From: Polyangiaceae bacterium
Lineage (GTDB): Bacteria > Myxococcota_A > Polyangia > Polyangiales > Polyangiaceae
DNA length: 64,000 nt
Assembly (NCBI GenBank): GCA_016715885.1
Contig: JADJXL010000025.1
Location: forward strand, 930,001-994,000
Direction: 5' to 3'
Part shown: in pieces, positions 34,808 through 43,398 of the stretch
Numbering within the stretch: position 1 is the stretch's first letter
Layout of the letters: the number at the start of each line of letters is the position of its first letter
Made by a program: the position numbers and the translations under genes
The notes under the pieces: model-generated
Told to the model about the DNA's origin: nothing
The model's input: the letters and a program-made list of their open reading frames with translations, nothing else
The model's database searches: none

Positions 34808-36460
34808 GTGAACGAAATACCCATCCCCGATCTTCTCCAGTCGAAGGCTGCTGTTCGGATTGACGTCGATGCAACGAAGTTCGCCGTCACGCTCGCCTTT
34901 GCGGGAAGCACGTCTGGGGGCATGTTCGCCGAGGCGCTCGAGCGTACCGCAACCCCTGCTTCGACCTGGGATCCGAACGGTTTCGCGGCGGATCTGTTTC
35001 TGCAGCAAATCGTCGCGAAGTATTTCTCCATTCGCGCGGGTAACGCCGAAGCCACGCTGACATCCGCAACGTTCTTGCTCCGACTCATGGCCAACCCCCC
35101 GTCGGATCCTGCAGAAATCGCATTTCGCCGGGATATCCTCCATGAACTGTCGAATCAGCCAGAGCTGCGTAAGGCGCTCGAAAACGTGTACCGCGACCTG
35201 GTTCGGCTACGCGGACAGCTCGAGAGCACGGGGGCGGGCGGAGCGGCTCGTCGCATGGACCTGAACCGGCACAAGCTCGATACGCTCACCACCGTAAAAC
35301 GGCTCTTCGATCATCTTGCAGCGGACTTCTCGACGGCGCAATCGGGTTTGCGGCGGCTGGGAGAGTTTGGCGCGGCCATTCTGGCCAGTGAGCCCTATGG
35401 GTCCCTTCGCGATCTTTTGAGCTACGACCAGCAGCTCGCAACCTTGAATCTCAAAATCAGCGTGGGCGCCGACGGGGAAATTCGTTCATTCAATGTCCTG
35501 TCCATCGAGGAAGCCGCGCAAAATCCGTTCGTCAATCCGTTTTGGCGTCGCTGGCTCGCGGTCATCGAGTTATTCGTCCGCGGCTACAAATTCAGCCGAA
35601 GCGAAGTGCTCTCGCGCCTCATCGACGCGGTTTTCACGGGCATCGACAGCCAGCTCGTCTTGCTCGTCCAGCTCATCGGTGACGTCGAGTTTTACCTCGG
35701 AGCGTTGGGATTCCGCGACAAGGCGCTGGCAGCCGGGCTCTCGGTTTGCCTTGCGGAACTGGTCGAACCCGAAAAGCCCCGCGAACTCCATGGTCTTTTC
35801 AACGTGCTCCTCTTTCTCAATGGTATCACGCCCGTTCCCTGCAATCTGGAGATCGACCCCACGACCACCTCCATTCTGATCACAGGCCCGAATTCGGGAG
35901 GCAAAACGCGACTGCTCCAATCGCTGGGTATTGCGCAGCTCCTCGCCCAAAATGGGCTGTTCGTTCCCGCGAAGAGCGCGCGGCTCGTGCTGGCAACGGG
36001 GCTCGTCACGTCGCTCATCGAGGGGACGAAGGTCGATCAGGCCGAAGGGCGGCTGGGCATGGAGATGATGCGCATTCGTAGCCTATTCGAACGGCTCCCA
36101 CCACATTCAATGGTGCTTCTGGACGAACTGTGCTCGGGGACCAATCCATCGGAAGGCGAGCGTATCGTCGAGCTCGTACTGGGCATGTTCCACAAGCTCC
36201 GGCCGCAGGCGTTCGTCACGACGCACTTTCTTGCGTTCGCGCAGCGCCTCGAACGGGAAAACAAGGTGCCGGGGCTCCGTTTTCTGCAGGTCGAGCTAGG
36301 GCCCGATCGACGCGCGACATACCAATTCAAAATTGGCGTGGCGCAAAGCTCGCTGGCCGAGGCAACCGCGGAGCGACTCGGGGTCACCGGGGATCAGCTC
36401 TTGCAGTTGGTCGAGCAAAACCTGCGGAAACACAGGGCTCTCTTGCCGCCGGGAGATTGA
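34808..36460 (+). CDS. MutS-like ATPase (not the mismatch-recognition type)
   Basis: A 550-residue protein whose C-terminal 200 residues are a MutS ATPase: Walker A GPNSGGKT (360-367), DQAEGRLGMEMMRIRSLFE, Walker B MVLLDE (435-440) with the signature region LCSGTNPSEGERIV, and VTTHFL with the conserved His. The N-terminal clamp and lever helices are present (residues 100-340). The N-terminal mismatch-binding domain of MutS1 and the Smr domain of MutS2 are absent. This places it with the small MutS-like proteins of unknown role. GTG start 34808 follows GGGAGG. It is followed after 3 bp by the membrane protein at 36464, so they form an operon. Confidence 0.85.
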   Translation: MNEIPIPDLLQSKAAVRIDVDATKFAVTLAFAGSTSGGMFAEALERTATPASTWDPNGFAADLFLQQIVAKYFSIRAGNAEATLTSATFLLRLMANPPSDPAEIAFRRDILHELSNQPELRKALENVYRDLVRLRGQLESTGAGGAARRMDLNRHKLDTLTTVKRLFDHLAADFSTAQSGLRRLGEFGAAILASEPYGSLRDLLSYDQQLATLNLKISVGADGEIRSFNVLSIEEAAQNPFVNPFWRRWLAVIELFVRGYKFSRSEVLSRLIDAVFTGIDSQLVLLVQLIGDVEFYLGALGFRDKALAAGLSVCLAELVEPEKPRELHGLFNVLLFLNGITPVPCNLEIDPTTTSILITGPNSGGKTRLLQSLGIAQLLAQNGLFVPAKSARLVLATGLVTSLIEGTKVDQAEGRLGMEMMRIRSLFERLPPHSMVLLDELCSGTNPSEGERIVELVLGMFHKLRPQAFVTTHFLAFAQRLERENKVPGLRFLQVELGPDRRATYQFKIGVAQSSLAEATAERLGVTGDQLLQLVEQNLRKHRALLPPGD

Positions 36461-36463
36461 CTC

Positions 36464-37453
36464 GTGCCGACGTTCTTGACGACCCCGAAAATGTCCCCGG
36501 AGCTCACCGAGCGCGTCGAGGCGTCGGTCGCCGGCCGACCCGCAGGTCGGGCCAAAATGTCCCCGACGGTCGTCGCGGTCCTACGCTTTGTAGGTATCGC
36601 AGCGGTCGTCGGTATCGTTGCCTTGCTCGTCGTGGAGCGGCGCCGCGCCGTGGATGCGCTGGAGGCTGATCGCAATGCATTGCTTTCGCAGCTTCACGAA
36701 TCCACAGCGCATGTCACGGCCGCCGACAAGGCGCTCCTGCCGCGTATCGAAGCATGGGTAGGCGAGCATTCGGGAGATTACGAGGGCGATATCGTCGATG
36801 AGTCGCTTCGTGGCGAGGGTATGACGGCTACGCTGGCTCGGCCGATTCTATATTTGCGTGGGCCGATTGGCGGCTTCAAAAGCTTGCAAGGGCTTGCGGA
36901 CATGGGTCAGACGACCTTCCGCGATGCATTCGTGCTGTGCCTCTTCGATCCGCCCGCGAAGGCAACGGAGAAAACGCTCCGCGAAGCAGCGCGCGCGGTT
37001 CTGTCGGACGGCGAGCGTATCAAAGTCGCCGCGCACGTGGAGCGTTTTCATACGGCACGCGCGGGCCTGCCATTTTTGATGCCTCAATGGGAAGAGCGCG
37101 TGCGGACGGTCGATGACAGCCGCGCGCTTGCGGAGCTGCGGAATCGGCTTAAACGCGTAAACCTCGAGGACACCGTGCGAGCGCTGAAAGCGCGGCTCTT
37201 TCTCGTGGTGATGGACGAGCCGAAAGACGGCAATGGTCCGACGGAAATCGACGGCGCGAATCGGCATTACGTCCGCGTCGTGCTGCTCGATCTCGAAACG
37301 AACGAGGTCCTTTTGCGCCAGCGTAAGCTGGTGGATCCTGCCTGGATTCCGACCAATCGACGCAGCGAGCATGCGAACGGAATCAATTCGTGCGAGCTTG
37401 GCATGGAGGTTCGCGCCGCAATGACTGGATCGGTCGTACCAGCACGGCAGTAG
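36464..37453 (+). CDS. Single-pass membrane protein, partner of the MutS-like gene
   Basis: A 329-residue protein with a basic N-terminal tail (about 36 residues), one transmembrane helix (VVAVLRFVGIAAVVGIVALLVVE, residues 36-58), a coiled-coil-like stretch after it (RRRAVDALEADRNALLSQLHEST), and a large domain on the other side (DIVDESLRGEGMTATLARPILYLRGP and later RLFLVVMDEPKDGNGP). I do not recognise the domain. The GTG start is 3 bp after the MutS-like stop, so the products are probably made together and may act together. Confidence 0.7.
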   Translation: MPTFLTTPKMSPELTERVEASVAGRPAGRAKMSPTVVAVLRFVGIAAVVGIVALLVVERRRAVDALEADRNALLSQLHESTAHVTAADKALLPRIEAWVGEHSGDYEGDIVDESLRGEGMTATLARPILYLRGPIGGFKSLQGLADMGQTTFRDAFVLCLFDPPAKATEKTLREAARAVLSDGERIKVAAHVERFHTARAGLPFLMPQWEERVRTVDDSRALAELRNRLKRVNLEDTVRALKARLFLVVMDEPKDGNGPTEIDGANRHYVRVVLLDLETNEVLLRQRKLVDPAWIPTNRRSEHANGINSCELGMEVRAAMTGSVVPARQ

Positions 37454-37514
37454 AGGAGCGCGAATTCGATTCTGTGCGTCGTCGACCTTGGCGATGGCGT
37501 CTGCGAAGCGCCTT

Positions 37515-40500
37515 TCATGCTTCCGGCACGAAATTTTCCTTGGGCCGTTTGGCAAGAAAAACAAACATCATCGGGACGAGGAACAGCGCCAGCAGGGTGG
37601 ACGACGCAAGTCCGCCCGTAACCGCGAGCGCGAGCGGGCGGTTCGACTCCGTGCCGTGCTCGAGCCCCAGGGCCGTTGGGAGAAGGCTGATGATCGTCGC
37701 GAGGCTCGTCATGGCGATGGGACGAAAACGCGCGCGTCCCGCTTCGATCACGGCATCGAGCGCTTCTTTTCCTGCGGTAAATTCTTTGTTCGCATGGTCG
37801 ACGAGGAGAATACCGTTCGACACCGCAATGCCGACGACCATGAGGATGCCCATCATCGTGGGAACCGAAAACCCTTCACCGGCCGCAAAAAGCGCGGCCA
37901 CGATGCCTACGACGCACGCAGGAATCGTGAACAGCATGATGAGCGGCAGGCGCATCGATTTGAATTGAATGGTCATGACGACGAAAACGACCATGATGGC
38001 AAGACCGAGCGCGACGCCTAGCCCGGAGAACGTCGAGCGCATCAGGTCGACTTGGCCCACGAGGTTGAAGTGCACGTCGCGCGTGCGCGGATCGCCGTGC
38101 AGGCGCTTTTCGAGCTCCGTGGCAGCGCTGCCGAGATCCCGACCCTCGGTCTGCATGTAAACGATCGCGACGCGCTGCAAGTGATTGCGCTCGATTTCAA
38201 TGGGTCCGGTCGAGCGTTCGATCGTCGCATAGCTACCAAGCGTAACCGCGCCCGATTGCGTGGCTCGAATCGGAACTTCGCGCAAACGTTCGGCATCCTC
38301 GATGATCCGAGGGTCGTACGCCGTGACGACATAATACGATTGACCATTGTTTCCATCGATCCACACGGCAGGCGCGTTGATGTTGCCAACGGTCGCATCG
38401 AGCGTCGTTTGCGCCGTGTCTCGCGCTGTCACGCCGACGAGACCCGCTTCCTGCCGGTCCGTCGTAATGCGTAGCTCGGGGTATTCGAGATCCAGTGTCG
38501 TGTAAATGTCCCGCACGCCGGGAACGTCTCGCGCCACATCCGAGACGGCTTTGACACGAGCATCCAACTGGTCGAGATCGTTGCCATGCACCTCGACCGT
38601 GAGGGGTGCCCTGTAGCCATTGGAAAAAACGCTGGCGACGAGCCCCCCGGGCTTCTGGAGGAAATCGATGCCAGGAAAACGTTTCGTGAGAATGGCACGC
38701 ATGGCATCGGCAATCTCACGCTGCGATCGCTTTCGCTTTTCGGGTGGCGCGAGCGCGACGCGAATGAAGCCCATGTGCGGCCCGGCATTGGGGCTGTTCA
38801 TTTTCGAGCGCGCTTTGCTGGGCGCGCCAATGTTCATGAGGACGAGCTCGACCTCGTTTTTCGGCAATTCTTGCCGTAAGGTTTGTCCAATTTCTTGGAA
38901 GATACGCGTCGAGTCGTCGAGCGACGTGCCGGGCGCAAGACGCACGTAGACTCGCTCCATCGATTCGTCGACTTCCGGGAAAAATGCAGCCGGCAGCCAC
39001 GATGCCGCATAAACACTTGCCCCCACCAGCGCAAAAATTGCCATTGTCAACGCAATTCGGCGGTCGAGTGCTGCGCGAAGAGCATTCGTGTATGCATTCA
39101 CGACGCGATCGATGAAGCCAGATACCGCCGACGCAAGCTTTCCGGGCTCGTGGTGCTGGCCCAAGAGATACCGACACGCCACGGGCGTGATCAGCATGCT
39201 GACGAAATAGCCCGCAAGCATTGCCGTCGCCACGGTGAGCGCAAGCGGAGAAAAAAGCTTTTGCGCAAGTCCCGTGAGAAGCACGACAGGCAAAAGAACG
39301 GCAATCGTGCAGAGCGATGCCGCAAGCGCGGGTGCCGCCACGAGCTTTGCTCCCCGCAAAGCAGCGGTCACTGCATCGTCACCAGCCATTCGCCGCTGGT
39401 GAATCGATTCCAAAACGACGACGGAAATATCGACGAGCGGTCCCATGGCGAGCGTCAAGCCGCCAAGGGTGAATGCATTGAGCGACTGGTCGGTCGCATA
39501 AAGGACGAGCAGAATGGTGGCGAAGCTGAGCGGCACGGAAATGGCTGCGATGAGCACCGAACGCGCGCTTTGGAGGAACAGCAAAATCACGGCGGCCACC
39601 AAGAAGAGCGCTTGTACGATCTCTCGCTGGAGTCCGTGGATCGCGCCACGGACGAACGTGGCTTGATCGAAAATGGGCTGCACGACGATCCCCGGAGGCA
39701 GCCCCTTCAGATTGGCAAGCGCCTCCCGAATCGATTCCACCACCTGTACCGTATTGGCTCCCGGAATTCGCAACACGTTGAGGTAAACCGCCGGATTGCC
39801 ATCGACAGCGACAAACTGCGACGGCGCCGAACCGCCATCTTCCACGAGTGCGACATCCCGGATCAGCACGGCCTGACCATCCACCTCTTTTACGACGGCG
39901 TCACCAATGTCCGATACGCGCGCCGCAACCGCATTCGTGTACACGTTCGATTCGGACCCCGTCGTCATGAGGCGCCCGGAAGGCATGAGCGCATTGGCCT
40001 TGTCCACCGCGGCCGAGATTTCGCGAGACGTCACCCCGCGCGCGAGCGCTCGAACGGGATCGACGACGATATTGATTCTCCGTTCGCGTCCCCCATTCGG
40101 CGATGCACTCGCGACACCAGAAATCCCCTCGATGATGGGCTCGACCGAATTGACAGCAAAATCATACAGTTGCGGGCCGCTGAGCCCTCCCCCATGGACC
40201 GCGACTTGCAAAACCGGCGCATCCGATGGATCGTATTGCAAGACAAACGGCGGCAAGACACCGAGCGTTTTGGGAACCGAGGACATCGCAAATGCGACCT
40301 GCTGCTGCACGAGCGCTTGCGCGGCATTCAAGTCGGTTCCCCATTTGAGCCAAACATAAACGATGCTCAAACTGGTGCGCGATTTGCTGCGAATGTGATC
40401 GACGCCGGGCGTTGCGGCAATGACCTTTTCGAGCCGCCAGGTAATCGTCTTTTCGACGTCTTTCGGTCCAAGCCCTGAAGCGAGCGTGCCGACGATGAGC

Positions 40501-40625
40501 ACCGGCGGCGATAGCTCGGGAAACGTATCAACCGCCATGCGCGGCGTAACGACCGCGGAAAATACCATCAGCGCGATACTGACCATCAGCACGGCAAGCG
40601 GATTGCGCAGTGCCAATCGCGTCAT
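37515..40625 (-). CDS. RND efflux pump, inner-membrane transporter subunit
   Basis: A 1036-residue AcrB-type transporter with 12 membrane helices and two large periplasmic loops (residues 30-340 and 550-850). Typical segments are the N-terminal NPLAVLMVSIALMVFSAVVTPRMAVDTFPELSPP, GANTVQVVESIREALANLKGLPPG, and the TM4 region GLTLAMGPLVDISVVVLESIH. TM4 carries one Asp instead of the Asp-Asp pair of multidrug pumps, as in heavy-metal or broadly divergent RND pumps. The conserved Lys in TM10 was not identified. Its ATG overlaps the adaptor stop by 4 bp (40622-40625). Substrate is unknown. Confidence 0.93.
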   Translation of the reverse strand: MTRLALRNPLAVLMVSIALMVFSAVVTPRMAVDTFPELSPPVLIVGTLASGLGPKDVEKTITWRLEKVIAATPGVDHIRSKSRTSLSIVYVWLKWGTDLNAAQALVQQQVAFAMSSVPKTLGVLPPFVLQYDPSDAPVLQVAVHGGGLSGPQLYDFAVNSVEPIIEGISGVASASPNGGRERRINIVVDPVRALARGVTSREISAAVDKANALMPSGRLMTTGSESNVYTNAVAARVSDIGDAVVKEVDGQAVLIRDVALVEDGGSAPSQFVAVDGNPAVYLNVLRIPGANTVQVVESIREALANLKGLPPGIVVQPIFDQATFVRGAIHGLQREIVQALFLVAAVILLFLQSARSVLIAAISVPLSFATILLVLYATDQSLNAFTLGGLTLAMGPLVDISVVVLESIHQRRMAGDDAVTAALRGAKLVAAPALAASLCTIAVLLPVVLLTGLAQKLFSPLALTVATAMLAGYFVSMLITPVACRYLLGQHHEPGKLASAVSGFIDRVVNAYTNALRAALDRRIALTMAIFALVGASVYAASWLPAAFFPEVDESMERVYVRLAPGTSLDDSTRIFQEIGQTLRQELPKNEVELVLMNIGAPSKARSKMNSPNAGPHMGFIRVALAPPEKRKRSQREIADAMRAILTKRFPGIDFLQKPGGLVASVFSNGYRAPLTVEVHGNDLDQLDARVKAVSDVARDVPGVRDIYTTLDLEYPELRITTDRQEAGLVGVTARDTAQTTLDATVGNINAPAVWIDGNNGQSYYVVTAYDPRIIEDAERLREVPIRATQSGAVTLGSYATIERSTGPIEIERNHLQRVAIVYMQTEGRDLGSAATELEKRLHGDPRTRDVHFNLVGQVDLMRSTFSGLGVALGLAIMVVFVVMTIQFKSMRLPLIMLFTIPACVVGIVAALFAAGEGFSVPTMMGILMVVGIAVSNGILLVDHANKEFTAGKEALDAVIEAGRARFRPIAMTSLATIISLLPTALGLEHGTESNRPLALAVTGGLASSTLLALFLVPMMFVFLAKRPKENFVPEA

Positions 40626-41782
40626 GGCTTGACTCCCGCAGGCATCATCGAGCTTGTAGGTACGGGCGCCGCCGCGCCTTCGACACGCGTGCGTACGACA
40701 TCCCCATTTCGGAGCTGCGATCTGCCTTCGAGCACCACCGGGGTCCCCGCACTGATGAATCGCTCGAGAAATACACTCTTGACCGATTCGCCGAGCACAC
40801 GAGCACTCATCGATTTCGCCACATCGCCATCGATGACGAAGAGCGTCGCTTTTTTGCCGCGAATGGTTGCAGCCCGCAATGGCAACTCGATTGCGTCTTG
40901 TGGAGCTCCGACATCAATGAAAACTTCGGCGGTCGTCCCCACGGGAAGCGCGCGCTCCGTATCTTGCACGTCGATGTCCACGCGCACCGTACGCGTCGCG
41001 GGATTCGCGCTGGGAGAACGCCGCGCGATTTTGGCAAGGATTTCGCGTCCCGTGGCGAGCATTTTTACTTTCGCCTCGGTCCCGGGCGAGACGGCTTGAT
41101 AATCGACTTCTGGAACGTCGAAAGTGACTCGAACGATGGCCCGATCAATGATGGACACGAGCGTCGCGCCCGGTTTGACGAATGTACCAGGATCGATGAA
41201 GCGGTGCGCGATTTCGCCACGAAAGGGCGCCTTGAGAACGCAATCGTTGACTTGAAGCGCTTTGCTTGCGAGCTCGGCGCGCATCGCTTGAAGCTGCGCC
41301 TCTGCCGCCGCGCTTCGCGCAGCCTTTTGTTCCGCTTCGTTTTGCGAGACAAACCCATCCTCGACGAGCACCTGCGTCCTCGCCGCTTCGCTCGCGATCG
41401 CTCGCTGCTGCTCGTCGAGCGCACGCGCCTTTGCTGCAACGCTGCTTTTCACGGCCGCCGTGTTCCGGCAATCGAGCGTTGCGAGCACTTGCCCTTGCTC
41501 TGCAATGTCACCAGGTCTCACGAGCACCGTTTCGACATAGGCCGAAACGAGCTGCGGACCGATTTTGGCTTCTTGCCACGGACGCAACGTTCCGAGAAAT
41601 CGGCGCGTGGGGCGATACTTTGCCTCACGCGCGGGAATGACGGTCACGCCTTTGGGCTGCGCAGACAGCGGCGTCGGCTCCGTCGACGTGGCCTGCGCGA
41701 CCAGGGCTACTCCACCGAGTAGACCAAGACAAACGACACCCCCGATTATCGCAAAAACGCGCGTCTTGGTTCGATTGCTCAT
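40622..41782 (-). CDS. RND efflux periplasmic adaptor (membrane fusion protein)
   Basis: A 386-residue protein with an N-terminal membrane or signal segment (VFAIIGGVVCLGLLGGVALVAQA). The lipoyl halves are seen around VETVLVRPGDIAEQGQVLATLD and DCVLKAPFRGEIAHRFIDPGTFVKPG, with a long coiled hairpin between (AAVKSSVAAKARALDEQQRAIASEA). The rest forms beta-barrel domains. It would bridge the pump and the TolC-type channel. ATGA overlaps join it to both neighbours. Confidence 0.92.
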   Translation of the reverse strand: MSNRTKTRVFAIIGGVVCLGLLGGVALVAQATSTEPTPLSAQPKGVTVIPAREAKYRPTRRFLGTLRPWQEAKIGPQLVSAYVETVLVRPGDIAEQGQVLATLDCRNTAAVKSSVAAKARALDEQQRAIASEAARTQVLVEDGFVSQNEAEQKAARSAAAEAQLQAMRAELASKALQVNDCVLKAPFRGEIAHRFIDPGTFVKPGATLVSIIDRAIVRVTFDVPEVDYQAVSPGTEAKVKMLATGREILAKIARRSPSANPATRTVRVDIDVQDTERALPVGTTAEVFIDVGAPQDAIELPLRAATIRGKKATLFVIDGDVAKSMSARVLGESVKSVFLERFISAGTPVVLEGRSQLRNGDVVRTRVEGAAAPVPTSSMMPAGVKP

Positions 41783-43194
41783 CGATGTGCTCCTGCCACG
41801 ACGCGCTCGAGAATCGCGCGCGCTCTTGCAACATGAAATGCCCCCACGGCACGCCCAACCTCGGCTTCCACACGCAATGACTCGGCGTCGACCAAGTCGA
41901 GTATGGTGCCAAGCCCTGCCTTGAACCTCGCTTCGGCCTGCGCGTGACTTGCCTTTGCAGCAGCTTCTGCTCGTTCAAGCGCGACGAGTTCGTTTCGTAC
42001 CGCAATGGCATCCACATACGCTCGTCGCACGGCCGCAACCTGCGCAACGCGCGCGACTTCGAGCTCCGCCGAGCGCGCTCGCTCGACCTCGTGCAATGCG
42101 TTCCTTCGCGCCGTGAGCGTCGGGTCGTAGAGCGGCACGCTGAGCACTGCGCCTACGTTCCAATTCGGCACGAGCGGCAAGAAGCCATGACCCAGTGCAA
42201 CGTCGCCAGCTTGCGTCGGCGCGCCGCCCGCACGCCCCGATACCGATGCCGTGAGAAAGAGGTTCGGCCGAAGTTGCGCCGCAGCCGCATTCGTCTCGGC
42301 CTGTGCAAGACCGACCCTGGCCTCCGCTTGGCGCACCTCTATGCTGTCGCGCCGCGCCTGCTCGATGAGCTGCTCCATCGATGGCAATTCACCCAATTCG
42401 TCATTCGTCGAGGCATCGATCGCATCCAGCCCTGCCTGGTCGAGCCCCACGACGGCCGCGAATACGGCGCGCGCCGCATCGAGAGCGCCTTTTGCTCGGA
42501 CTTTCCCCACGTCGAATTTCGCGACCTCTGCTTCGGCCCGCGCGAGATCGACCGGCGTACGCATGCCTGCCCCCACGGCCGCGCGCGTCGCATCCCGATA
42601 CACCGTCGCTCGATTCGATGCATCCTCGGCAGCTTTGGCAACCGCTTTGGCCGCTCGTACCGCGTAAAACGCTTCCACGACGTGCAGAACGACATCGAAT
42701 GTCGCACCTTCGGCCCGCTTTCGCTCGAGGTCCACTTGCGCATCGAGCGCTGCCGCCTCGGCCGCAATGCGCCCGAAATCGAATAGCTCCTGCCGCATTC
42801 CTGCTGCGACGAGGGTCGTCGCATACGGGGTGAAATCCGGCTGCGTGGACAAACGAGTCGCTCCAATGCGAGGCAAATCCACACGTGGATTCGACAGAAT
42901 GGTCGCCGTCGAGTTATTGACACTCGAGCCGACGATTTCTGCAACAGCTCCAAACGTCGGGCGCCACTGTGCGCGAGGCACCGCAGCGAATGCACGCGCG
43001 GCCTGAATTCGTGCATTTGCGACAGCTATGTCGGGACTGTGACTTTTCGCATGAGCAATGGCCTGCTCGAGCGTAAAAGCTTGCAATTGCGCATCATTTG
43101 GTTCGTCCGCAAACGAAACGCCCGAAACGGAAAGAGCACTGACAACAACCAGAGCGGCGCAGATCCGTCGTGCGACGCAACACAAGCTCGACAT
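41779..43194 (-). CDS. TolC-family outer membrane channel protein
   Basis: A 471-residue protein with a signal peptide (ICAALVVVSALSVSGVSFADE). Two repeated OEP halves are seen: NARIQAARAFAAVPRAQWRPTF and later RQAEARVGLAQAETNAAAAQLRPNLFLTASVSG, each the alpha-barrel helix plus strand pattern of TolC. It makes the outer-membrane exit duct of the efflux system. It is the first gene of the operon with the adaptor and pump. The upstream region has a candidate sigma54 promoter only 16 bp from the ATG. Confidence 0.92.
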   Translation of the reverse strand: MSSLCCVARRICAALVVVSALSVSGVSFADEPNDAQLQAFTLEQAIAHAKSHSPDIAVANARIQAARAFAAVPRAQWRPTFGAVAEIVGSSVNNSTATILSNPRVDLPRIGATRLSTQPDFTPYATTLVAAGMRQELFDFGRIAAEAAALDAQVDLERKRAEGATFDVVLHVVEAFYAVRAAKAVAKAAEDASNRATVYRDATRAAVGAGMRTPVDLARAEAEVAKFDVGKVRAKGALDAARAVFAAVVGLDQAGLDAIDASTNDELGELPSMEQLIEQARRDSIEVRQAEARVGLAQAETNAAAAQLRPNLFLTASVSGRAGGAPTQAGDVALGHGFLPLVPNWNVGAVLSVPLYDPTLTARRNALHEVERARSAELEVARVAQVAAVRRAYVDAIAVRNELVALERAEAAAKASHAQAEARFKAGLGTILDLVDAESLRVEAEVGRAVGAFHVARARAILERVVAGAHR

Positions 43195-43209
43195 CGAAAC
43201 ATCGTATTA

Positions 43210-43226
43210 GCACCAACGATGCCAAG
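43210..43226 (-). promoter_or_regulatory. Candidate sigma54 promoter of the efflux operon
   Basis: On the minus strand TTGGCAT-N7-TGC with GG at 43222-43223 and GC at 43210-43211, spaced GG-N10-GC. Transcription would start about 4-5 bases before the TolC-family ATG, making a nearly leaderless mRNA. Similarity to the consensus is good at -24, weaker at -12. Confidence 0.55.
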
Positions 43227-43276
43227 CGAAAGAGCGCCTAGAAATGCGGACGATTGTGCTAGGAACGAAATCTACC

Positions 43277-43312
43277 AGGGAAAAATTCCCTGCCGCTAGG
43301 GAAAAAATCCCT
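43277..43312. promoter_or_regulatory. Two tandem inverted repeats, candidate NtrC-type enhancer sites
   Basis: AGGGAAAAATTCCCT (43277-43291) and AGGGAAAAAATCCCT (43298-43312), centres 21 bp apart, or two helical turns, so both face the same side. They lie between the two divergent sigma54 promoters, centred roughly 90 bp from each expected start. This fits an upstream activating sequence for the enhancer-binding protein encoded at 44951. Confidence 0.75.
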
Positions 43313-43354
43313 GCTCGAGGAGCGACGTCGGTGCAAGATGCGGAGGATTTGCGG

Positions 43355-43371
43355 TTGGCACGTACTCTGCT
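43355..43371 (+). promoter_or_regulatory. Sigma54 promoter of the kinase/regulator operon
   Basis: TTGGCACG-TACT-CTGCT with GG at 43357-43358 and GC at 43369-43370 (GG-N10-GC), a strong match to the sigma54 -24/-12 consensus. Expected transcription start near 43382; GAAAGG serves as ribosome site before ATG 43399. Confidence 0.82.
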
Positions 43372-43398
43372 GCGTTGTCGTCACATTGAAAGGCTCGT

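Noticed and set aside
38883..40478. 531-codon plus-strand frame over the RND pump gene
   Set aside because: Antisense shadow with no protein-like composition.
40622..40640. A plus-strand start overlapping the adaptor gene
   Set aside because: The ATGA overlap of adaptor and pump genes on the minus strand explains the region; the plus frame is an antisense shadow.
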